Source: Gammaproteobacteria bacterium
Lineage (GTDB): Bacteria > Pseudomonadota > Gammaproteobacteria > GRL18
Direction of reading: 5' to 3'
Length of the DNA: 6,218 nt
Assembly: GCA_030632625.1 (NCBI GenBank)
Contig: DAOVUK010000212.1
Location: 1-6,218 of the forward strand
Made by a program: the position numbers and the translations under genes. The notes below the pieces were generated by a model, which did not search any database, was not told the DNA's origin, and saw only the letters and a list, made by a program, of their open reading frames with translations. Of the stretch, positions 1 through 4,278 are shown piece by piece (the stretch's first letter is position 1; every line of letters starts with the position of its first letter).

Positions 1-1
1 G

Positions 2-67
2 ATGGTCGTTGGACTGCCCTGTGAAGCAGGAACCGATCAGTTCAGCGATGAACTGGTGCCTGCTTAG
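2..67 (+). CDS. tnpB: TnpB RNA-guided nuclease, C-terminal tail (partial)
   Basis: The open frame enters from the left edge (first full codon at 2) and reads 21 residues to TAG at 65-67. It ends CEAGTDQFSDELVPA, which lines up with the tail of the complete TnpB in this window (SEAGTRQLSNELEPAVA). Only the tail after the third RuvC motif is present, so catalytic integrity cannot be judged. The ATG at 2 is an internal codon, not a start. The 3' end of the gene runs into a stem-loop (59-82), as expected where the omega RNA overlaps the end of tnpB. Confidence 0.7.
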   Translation: MVVGLPCEAGTDQFSDELVPA

Positions 68-141
68 TTTTTAACTAACAGGAATCCCCTTCCTTTCCAC
101 TTCGGTGGCAGTCGTCAGACTGAGGTGGGGGAGGATGTCAA
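59..141 (+). ncRNA. Candidate omega RNA scaffold / right-end stem-loops of the first tnpB element
   Basis: Stem A pairs CCTG (59-62) plus TTAGTT (64-69) with AACTAA (73-78) plus CAGG (79-82). After AAT, stem B pairs CCCCTTCCT (86-94) with AGGTGGGGG (123-131). Stem B encloses two small hairpins, CCAC-TTCG-GTGG and GTC-GTCA-GAC. The same order (stem A, AAT, stem B, AGGATGTCAA) recurs at 1961-2020 with base changes that keep pairing. In studied TnpB systems the guide RNA scaffold comes from this region and the guide from DNA just beyond the tip. Whether an RNA is made here is inference. Confidence 0.5.
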
Positions 142-578
142 TCGACCAGTTCCGGTTTATTATCTTTTAACCAACAGCCTACATCATGTAATAAATTTTC
201 AGCATGTTTTACACATTCATCAACTGCACTGGTTGGTACAATATCACCCGAGTAATCAGCAACATTTCGTTGCTTTCTCAAAGCATCTAAAACAATAACT
301 GTCTGCTTATCTAAACCAATTGTTTGACTGAGCACTTGTATCATCGTCATGTGATGACCAGGCTTACTCGTCAGTGTTCTGAAACCGTTAGCCTGCAATG
401 AAGCATTCGATAACTGCATAATGGCTTTATAAGCTGCATCAAATCGATTTTCAGAACTCACTTCCATTATGTGTGAATCTGCGATATTGCGTTCGGCAGC
501 AGCTATCAATCGCTTAATAACAGAAGCATCAGGTTCAACTTTTTCTAAGCTCCTGCCAACTAAATTATCTAAGCTCAT
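138..578 (-). CDS. HEPN-like protein partnered with the HTH-nucleotidyltransferase (copy A)
   Basis: An all-helical protein of 146 aa. It has a family-typical central block around RFDAAYKAIMQ (45-55), GHHMTMIQ (74-81) and RKQRNVADY (101-109). I read it as the HEPN-type partner that usually follows an HTH-MNT nucleotidyltransferase, probably the toxin or effector half of a toxin-antitoxin-like pair. The usual HEPN R-x4-6-H ribonuclease motif is not seen: the position reads RNVADY with no histidine, so RNase activity is doubtful. The start is taken at the ATG at 576-578, because GGGAG lies 6 nt before it and directly abuts the upstream ATG at 582-584. It overlaps the MNT gene by 14 bp, so the two are translationally coupled. 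The stop codon TGA (138-140) lies inside the tip of the neighbouring tnpB element, so the native C-terminus may have been trimmed. A broken paralogue lies at 1445-1866. Confidence 0.72.
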   Translation of the reverse strand: MSLDNLVGRSLEKVEPDASVIKRLIAAAERNIADSHIMEVSSENRFDAAYKAIMQLSNASLQANGFRTLTSKPGHHMTMIQVLSQTIGLDKQTVIVLDALRKQRNVADYSGDIVPTSAVDECVKHAENLLHDVGCWLKDNKPELVD

Positions 579-1146
579 TACCATCTCCCATCACATCCAT
601 TCGTGGTTTCGACAATACTTCTTTTATAAAGGCATCTTTGTTGTTTAGCATTTGAATCCATTCCTCCTGACGATAAATTTTAGGGTTTATTTCCCGCCCT
701 AACGTTTCCTGCACTGAATAAAGCGCATTTACAGCTTCAGAAAATCCCACATCACCAATAATCATCAAATCAATATCACTAGCAGATGTTTCTTTACCAC
801 TCGCCACCGAACCAAAGATAAAAGCCCAGTCTATATGCCCTGCCTGTGGAGAAAGCACCAGATTGATAACATCCGCCACACCAAATGTTTTCTTAACAAT
901 GCCTAACAACTCATGATAAATCGGGCAATCAGGCCTGGCCTGGTAATGATGCTGATTACCAATCCTGGTCATACTTAGAATACCAGCGGCCACCATACGA
1001 TCCAGCTCGCGCTTAATGGTAGCGACCCCCATCCCCGTCAAGCGTAAGATTTCTTTGGTATAAAAGCTTTTTTCAGGTTGTGCATACAACAACCCCAGCA
1101 CTTTTTGCTGAGTAGTCGTAAATAGCGCATCGGCTAACTGACTCAT
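565..1146 (-). CDS. Winged-helix DNA-binding domain fused to minimal nucleotidyltransferase (HTH-MNT, copy A)
   Basis: A 193-aa protein. Residues about 5-70 form a winged helix (LFTTTQQKVLGLLYAQPEKS, then a recognition-helix region near 38-52 and a wing near 60-68). Residues about 105-180 form a Pol-beta-type minimal nucleotidyltransferase with GSVASG (112-117) and the metal-binding pair SDIDL (123-127: D124, D126). In MntA/HepT systems the MNT protein is the antitoxin and AMPylates its HEPN partner. Here the added HTH suggests it also represses its own operon (inference). It is the first gene of the operon and overlaps the HEPN gene. The start ATG (1144-1146) has GGGTG 8 nt upstream, and the promoter-operator lies 13 bp further on. 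The catalytic motif looks intact. A split paralogue is found at 3774-3875 and 1829-1960. Confidence 0.82.
   Translation of the reverse strand: MSQLADALFTTTQQKVLGLLYAQPEKSFYTKEILRLTGMGVATIKRELDRMVAAGILSMTRIGNQHHYQARPDCPIYHELLGIVKKTFGVADVINLVLSPQAGHIDWAFIFGSVASGKETSASDIDLMIIGDVGFSEAVNALYSVQETLGREINPKIYRQEEWIQMLNNKDAFIKEVLSKPRMDVMGDGNELR
585..589 (-). promoter_or_regulatory. Ribosome binding site that sets the HEPN start
   Basis: On the minus strand, GGGAG is followed by 6 nt and the ATG at 576-578. For the alternative ATG at 582-584 the spacing would be zero. The site lies inside the 3' end of the MNT coding sequence. Confidence 0.6.
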
Positions 1147-1159
1147 GTTCTTAACACCC

Positions 1160-1207
1160 TATAGTTCACAATATGTGTACTATAGTTCATTATTTGTGAA
1201 CCTTCAA
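1160..1207 (-). promoter_or_regulatory. Promoter and tandem palindromic operator of copy A
   Basis: Two imperfect 15-bp palindromes, TTCACAATATGTGTA (1165-1179) and TTCATTATTTGTGAA (1186-1200), lie 21 bp apart centre to centre, about two helical turns. On the minus strand a sigma70-like promoter overlaps them: -35 TTGAAG (1207-1202), 17-bp spacer, -10 TATAGT (1184-1179). The predicted start of transcription falls in the first palindrome. A protein binding both sites would block the promoter. The HTH domain of the gene just downstream is the obvious candidate (inference). The segment 1160-1202 recurs at 4022-4064 with one mismatch in 43. Confidence 0.65.
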
Positions 1208-1265
1208 CCTATCAGTCATAAATATTCAATCAAAACAGCAAATTATTTACCATATTATCAATGAG

Positions 1266-1433
1266 TTAAAAGCCATAGGTGTCACATGCAGGGTCGACCA
1301 CTTCACGCTCATCGGCCATTTTAAGGAAGATTAAATAAGTGATTTGTTCGACATAATCGCCATAACCCGCACCATCGTCACGCAAGACGTGGGCGTAGTT
1401 CCAGACTTTGTTTACTATTTCTGCTGCGCTCAT
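1266..1433 (-). pseudogene. hsdM: hsdM remnant: N-terminal fragment of a type I restriction-modification methyltransferase
   Basis: The frame encodes 55 residues typical of the HsdM N-terminal helical domain: VWNYAHVLRDDGAGYGDYVE (10-29) followed by QITYLIFLKMADERE. Full HsdM proteins are about 500 aa. Here the family resemblance fades after KMADERE and a stop follows at 1266-1268, so the SAM-binding and NPPF catalytic regions are gone. The start (1431-1433) lies 11 bp after the stop that the broken HEPN gene would have used (1445-1447). The two therefore look like former operon partners, linking the HTH-MNT/HEPN module to a type I system. About 60 bp of AT-rich DNA separates the remnant from the copy A promoter; nothing else is recognisable there. 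Confidence 0.8.
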
Positions 1434-1444
1434 ATTTCTCAGTT

Positions 1445-1866
1445 TTATTTTACAGGGCCTAAGGCCTCTACTAATTTTAATAATTCTTCTGTCACACCAA
1501 TTAACTCTTGAAGTAGCTGTGGAGTGATTTCCAAATGTCCCTAGTACTCAGCCAGATTACGTTGTTTATGGCACTTATCAAGTACACGCCATTTTGCATT
1601 GTTCAACCCAACTGTATGCTGTAAACATTGAAATACAAGATAGCGATTGTCAGAACGATACCCTTGCCAGCGCATTGCTGCCAAAGCCAAGGCATGGGCA
1701 GCGCCATATGCCAAAGAAATTGGCCATCCTCAGATAGTCCTTCAATTCTGGCATCCTGTAATCGACTCCTGGCTGAATTTAACATACCGGTAAATTCATT
1801 CTGATCAGGTGGTTCAGTTTTAAATTGCTTAATTGTTACTAATTTGTCTAAATTCTCCAATGTCAT
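1445..1866 (-). pseudogene. HEPN-like partner gene, copy B, broken by a frameshift and a nonsense codon
   Basis: The ATG at 1864-1866 opens MTLENLDKLVTIKQF and reads about 50 residues to LSEDGQF. Near 1713-1718 one base appears missing. The next frame then continues AYGAAHALALAAMRWQGYRS, the FQCLQHTVGLNN block and KQRNLAEY, followed by TAG at 1541-1543. Reading through the TAG gives GHLEITPQLLQELIGVTEEL and so on to TAA at 1445-1447. The reconstructed protein, about 140 aa, matches copy A block by block, including KQRN-x-A-(D/E)-Y. The nonsense codon falls on a likely GAG to TAG change. Two independent lesions mean the gene is dead. It overlaps the MNT-B fragment by 38 bp and is followed closely by the hsdM remnant. 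Confidence 0.85.
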
Positions 1867-1960
1867 CTTCGCTTCCTTTCACCCATATTTTGGGCTGTTC
1901 CATTACTCTGGTTAAAAATGCATTTTTCTGCTGCAACTTATTTTTGATTTGTTCGATGGT
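1829..1960 (-). pseudogene. HTH-MNT nucleotidyltransferase, copy B: C-terminal fragment
   Basis: Reading from the IS tip, the frame gives TIEQIKNKLQQKNAFL, then VMEQPKIWVKGSEDD, and stops at 1829-1831. It aligns with residues 159 to the end of copy A (KDAFIKEVLSKP versus KNAFLTRVMEQP). The start codon, HTH and catalytic motif are missing because the tnpB element ends exactly at its 5' edge (1961). It overlaps the HEPN-B start by 38 bp, the gene order expected for this module. Its N-terminal counterpart is probably the fragment at 3774-3875. Confidence 0.78.
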
Positions 1961-2020
1961 TTGACATCCTCACCCACCTGAAGGAAGGTGATTCCTGAAG
2001 AGCCTTTAAGCTACCGCAGG
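1961..2020 (-). ncRNA. Candidate omega RNA scaffold / right-end stem-loops of the second tnpB element
   Basis: On the minus strand, stem A pairs CCTG (2020-2017) with CAGG (1997-1994) around an AGC/GCT inner stem and spans the tnpB stop codon. After AAT, stem B pairs CACCTTCCT (1990-1982) with AGGTGGGTG (1979-1971), and the tip AGGATGTCAA follows. Relative to the first element, the second pair of stem B changes from C-G to A-T, keeping pairing, and the two inner hairpins are absent. The guide would be read from the DNA beyond the tip, beginning ACCATCGAACAAATC in the MNT-B fragment. RNA production is inferred from the TnpB family, not seen. Confidence 0.5.
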
Positions 2021-3223
2021 TTCCAGCTCATTACTGAGCTGTCTGGTTCCTGCTTCACTGAGTAGACTAATGTCTATCTCTCCACAGGCTAACAAACGGT
2101 GTCCCCGCTCTAATATATTTCTTGCTCCCACCACGTCAGCATGTTCCTTGTGCCCACAGAGAACACATTCAAACTCCGCCTGAGTTTGTCGGTTATCCTT
2201 GCTTCTATGTTGACAGACAGGACAAGTCTGACTGGTGTATTTAGGATCAACAAACAATACCTGACCACCTGACCACAATTGCTTGTATTCCAGAAAGGTT
2301 TTAAACATTCCCCAGCCTTGATCGAGTATAACTCGATTCAAGCCTGATTTCTGCTTCACCATCTTTCCATGATTGTCCCTATCACCTTTAGCGGATTTCG
2401 TCATATTCCTTATCTGCAATTTCTCAAGCACAATCATAGCGTGGCTTTTGCTGAGTGTGGTTGAGAGCTTATGCAGAATATCATGACGAATATTGGCTAT
2501 TTTAGTATGTAAGCGGTTAATTTTCTCTTTGAGCTTGCGCCAGTTGTTGGAAAACTTAATTTTTTTAGCCAAACGCTTTTGCAGACGTTTTATCTTTTCC
2601 TGGTAAAATCCAATATCTATCGGCTCTTCAAACTGACCATCAGACAAAGTGAAAAGGCGTTTTACCCCCATGTCCACACCCATCATTGATGTCGATGGAT
2701 GAACGGGTTCAGTCAATTCAATTTCAACCTGAATGGAAACAAACCAGTGTTTTCCCTGACGGGATACGGTGACATTTTTGGGGATCCCTTCAATCTCTCT
2801 GGATTTCCTAAAATTAATCCAGCCGATTTTGGGCAGGAAAATTCTTTTCCCTTCAATATTGAAACCCTGGGGAAAAGTAAAACTATCCCTGTCACCTCGT
2901 TTCTTGAATGCAGGTATTTTCTTTAACGGTTGCTTTTTGTCAAAAGCATCTTTAAATGCTCTTTCCAGTTGATTTAAGGTTTGTTGTAATGTTTGGGCTG
3001 GGGATAGTTTTAGAAACCCATACTCCTTACTCTTTTTCCAGAGCTTGCTAAACCAGTCCAGCTCCTGATACCAGAGTAAAGGCTGTTTGTTTTCCAGATG
3101 ATGTAGATTCAGAGCTAACGCCTTATTCCACAAAAAACGACAATTACCTGCATACTGAGACATTAACTGCTCTGTCTCGGTATTGGTAGTTAATCTATAT
3201 TTGTATGCTTTGCGGATCATCAT
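2006..3223 (-). CDS. tnpB: TnpB, IS605-family RNA-guided nuclease (OrfB)
   Basis: A 405-aa protein of usual TnpB length. The N-terminus is MMIRKAYKYRL with the family's CRFLWNKAL block (28-36). The RuvC-like catalytic residues are all visible: D184 in GVDMGVKRL, E267 in IVLEKLQIRNM, and D363 in HADVVGARNI. A zinc-binding loop has CPVC (334-337) and CVLC (353-356). TnpB uses an omega RNA made from the element's right end to cut DNA next to a short motif, which helps the element persist. Nothing suggests inactivation. The start may be either of two adjacent ATGs (3221-3223 or 3218-3220). No clear Shine-Dalgarno precedes them. The start codon is embedded in a 13-bp palindrome, ATAGTTGAACTAT (3222-3234). 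The 3' end overlaps the right-end stem-loop. Confidence 0.93.
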   Translation of the reverse strand: MMIRKAYKYRLTTNTETEQLMSQYAGNCRFLWNKALALNLHHLENKQPLLWYQELDWFSKLWKKSKEYGFLKLSPAQTLQQTLNQLERAFKDAFDKKQPLKKIPAFKKRGDRDSFTFPQGFNIEGKRIFLPKIGWINFRKSREIEGIPKNVTVSRQGKHWFVSIQVEIELTEPVHPSTSMMGVDMGVKRLFTLSDGQFEEPIDIGFYQEKIKRLQKRLAKKIKFSNNWRKLKEKINRLHTKIANIRHDILHKLSTTLSKSHAMIVLEKLQIRNMTKSAKGDRDNHGKMVKQKSGLNRVILDQGWGMFKTFLEYKQLWSGGQVLFVDPKYTSQTCPVCQHRSKDNRQTQAEFECVLCGHKEHADVVGARNILERGHRLLACGEIDISLLSEAGTRQLSNELEPAVA

Positions 3224-3289
3224 AGTTGAACTATAAACATTTGTTGTACATTATTCAATAACTATTTAAAGATTTTTAATGCCGCTGAT

Positions 3290-3357
3290 CACCCACCTCA
3301 ATAACTGCTCCTGCGTTATTCTACCTACGTGCATCCATGCACTAGTAAAGGAAGGTG
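3290..3357 (-). repeat. Hairpin with right-end-like arms: candidate left end of the tnpB element
   Basis: The outer arms CACCCACCT (3290-3298) and AGGAAGGTG (3349-3357) are the same 9-mers as the right-end stem at 1971-1990, in the same orientation. Inside them lie two further hairpins: AATAAC/GTTATT (about 3300-3320) and a perfect GTGCAT-CC-ATGCAC (3330-3343). The segment lacks the AGGATGTCAA tip, so it is more likely a left end than a stray right end. A relic of another element is possible. Confidence 0.5.
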
Positions 3358-3405
3358 TATTTCACTTCTTATATTAAGAGATTATTGGATAAATTATTTT
3401 ATTTT

Positions 3406-3696
3406 TCATAATGGCACGGCTTCATTTAATATTTTGGGTAAAAGATATTGATTTACAGCTCTGTCACTCACTACATCAACGTGACAATCTAATAATACAG
3501 TCAGATCGTCTATCATCCCGACTTGATCAAGCAAACTGGCATTAGGCAAAAACTTGACCAAAAAATCAACATCACTTTCTTCGTTAGAGTCTCCCCTGGC
3601 AACAGAGCCAAAAACCCTGATATTTTCAGCATGATATCGTTCTAAAATTTTATAAATCTTATTTTTTTTATTTCTAAGAGTGTCAATTGTTATCAT
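3406..3696 (-). CDS. Orphan minimal nucleotidyltransferase, MntA-like antitoxin
   Basis: A 96-aa stand-alone nucleotidyltransferase with FGSVARGD (29-36), SDVDFLV (41-47: D42, D44) and a third acidic residue in HVDVV (D74). This is the complete catalytic set of the MntA family. Such proteins normally AMPylate and silence a HEPN toxin (HepT) encoded directly downstream. Here the stop overlaps an ATG (ATGA, 3409-3406) that opens only an 11-codon frame ending at 3374, and then the tnpB element begins. The usual partner is therefore missing or lost. AAGG lies 8 nt before the start ATG (3694-3696). The 77 bp upstream are very AT-rich and show no convincing promoter. This protein is a different subfamily from the HTH-MNT genes and sits between the two halves of HTH-MNT copy B. 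Confidence 0.8.
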   Translation of the reverse strand: MITIDTLRNKKNKIYKILERYHAENIRVFGSVARGDSNEESDVDFLVKFLPNASLLDQVGMIDDLTVLLDCHVDVVSDRAVNQYLLPKILNEAVPL

Positions 3697-3773
3697 AAAC
3701 TTAACCTTTTTTCATAATCTATACAGAAATAACAATAAAAAAATTTTCCAATAAACTAAATCTTCTTATTCAA

Positions 3774-3875
3774 TCACTTGTAAAAACTCTGCTCCGGTTT
3801 ACCGTAAAGCAAACTCAATACCCGCTGTTGTGTTTTAGTGAACAAAGCATCACCGATGCTAGTAGCCACTGACAT
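3774..3875 (-). pseudogene. HTH-MNT nucleotidyltransferase, copy B: N-terminal fragment
   Basis: Thirty-three codons from ATG at 3873-3875 to TGA at 3774-3776. The core DALFTKTQQRVLSLLYGKPE matches copy A (DALFTTTQQKVLGLLYAQPE): over the 25-residue block ending at SFYK, 18 positions are identical. Homology stops abruptly after SFY, within the winged helix, and AT-rich unrelated DNA follows. The ribosome site GGGGTG lies 8 nt before ATG, mirroring GGGTG in copy A. Together with the fragment at 1829-1960 it probably represents one gene missing the part equivalent to residues 31-158. Confidence 0.82.
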
Positions 3876-3891
3876 ATCAAAAACACCCCAA

Positions 3892-4021
3892 TAAAGACCC
3901 AAAATGGGGTCTATAGACCCCATTTTGGGTCTTTTCAAGCATTTATGCGATTTATCCGGAGTGTCTTATTGGACATCGCGCCTAAAATACTACCGTCACA
4001 AAAGACCTGGGTGTAAGACCA
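3892..4021. other. Probable inserted segment between operator and gene of copy B
   Basis: In copy A the operator is separated from the start codon by 13 bp ending in ACACCC. In copy B the same ACACCC (3882-3887) is followed by about 130 bp of extra DNA before the operator resumes at 4022. The extra DNA begins with the 42-bp palindrome and contains AAGACC three times (3894, 4002, 4015). No gene is recognisable in it. The insertion is inferred from the comparison of the two copies; a deletion in copy A is the alternative. Confidence 0.5.
3893..3934. repeat. 42-bp perfect palindrome
   Basis: Two 19-bp arms flank a central TATA that is itself self-complementary, so all 42 bp are palindromic. The left arm reads AAAGACCCAAAATGGGGTC (3893-3911). 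It lies 17 bp upstream of the HTH-MNT copy B start, inside about 130 bp that have no counterpart between operator and gene in copy A. As RNA it would form a 19-bp hairpin on either strand, but neither side is followed by a strong T tract. It may be an operator, an attenuator, or the core of a small inserted element. Confidence 0.85.
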
Positions 4022-4069
4022 TATAGTTCACAATATGTGTACTATAGTTCATTGTTTGTGAACCATCAG
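4022..4069 (-). promoter_or_regulatory. Operator-promoter of copy B, duplicate of the copy A site
   Basis: The segment 4022-4064 matches 1160-1202 except for one base (A1192 versus G4054). It keeps both 15-bp palindromes (4027-4041 and 4048-4062) with 21-bp spacing. The -10 TATAGT (4046-4041) and 17-bp spacer persist, but the -35 position reads CTGATG (4069-4064), weaker than in copy A. The promoter is now about 150 bp from the gene remnant it would serve. Confidence 0.65.
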
Positions 4070-4197
4070 CTATTGACTATTCAGAAAAACATTCTCTGAA
4101 AAGAAATGAATACCATCTCTGGTTAAAAAATTATCCGGCTCTGTATGGTGTTGAGAATCTGGTGATTGCACCAGGGTATGATCAGCATGAACAATAA
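4048..4197 (+). pseudogene. Unassigned coding-like remnant
   Basis: An open plus-strand frame of 49 codons runs from a TAG at 4045-4047 to TAA at 4195-4197, without an ATG at a useful place. The second half reads like real protein: NEYHLWLKNYPALYGVENLV then IAPGYDQHEQ. I do not recognise the family. It may be the 3' end of a truncated gene, with the first codons overlapping the operator by chance. The rest of 4198-4278 shows nothing, including no clear terminator. Confidence 0.3.
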
Positions 4198-4278
4198 CTG
4201 CACTAATTAGATGAAAATAAATTGATGACCCGCAGGAATTAGCCCTATTATTTAAACCATGTCAAATTCAGACAAATT

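Larger units (their letters stand above)
1..141 (+). mobile_element. Right end of an IS200/IS605-type tnpB element (cut by window edge)
   Basis: The window opens inside a plus-strand tnpB element. It shows the last codons of tnpB, two subterminal stem-loops, and the tip AGGATGTCAA (132-141). The same layout and tip occur at the right end of the minus-strand element at 1961, which defines the boundary by comparison: the sequences agree through TCAA and differ after it. TCAA is also the right-end cleavage tetranucleotide of IS608 (established for that element; transfer to this one is inference). No tnpA is visible. The element abuts the 3' end of the HEPN gene on the opposite strand and overlaps its stop codon. 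Confidence 0.75.
1961..3357 (-). mobile_element. IS200/IS605-type element carrying only tnpB
   Basis: The right end is well defined: on the minus strand the element closes with AGGATGTCAA (tip at 1961), as the element at 1-141 does. The left end is less certain. A hairpin with the same arms as the right-end stem (CACCTTCCT and AGGTGGGTG) lies upstream of tnpB at 3290-3357, and I use its outer edge as a provisional border. No tnpA (Y1 transposase) is present, so mobility would need a transposase in trans. The right tip abuts codon-level homology of a disrupted HTH-MNT gene, so it sits in or beside that gene. The left flank does not carry the missing part of that gene, so deletion or further rearrangement accompanied insertion. 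Confidence 0.7.

Noticed and set aside
2699..2972. Open frames on both strands (2699-2926, 2769-2972, 2713-2895) within tnpB
   Set aside because: They lie inside the complete tnpB gene in other frames and have no family-like motifs or ribosome sites; they are shadows.
3374..3409. 11-codon frame opening at the ATGA after the orphan nucleotidyltransferase
   Set aside because: The overlap is typical for a HepT start, but the peptide is too short and unlike HepT to call a gene or even a remnant with confidence.
3777..3785. TTAC at the break in HTH-MNT copy B as an IS608-type target site marking the true left end
   Set aside because: The right end does not continue the gene from the same point, no left-end structure begins there, and TTAC is too common to weigh.
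3893..3934. The 42-bp palindrome as an ordinary intrinsic terminator
   Set aside because: Neither strand shows a proper T tract after the hairpin, and it lies just upstream of a gene start rather than after a gene.
1160..4064. The two 43-bp repeats as a CRISPR-like or attachment-site pair
   Set aside because: Only two copies exist, each in promoter position before homologous genes; a shared operator explains them better.
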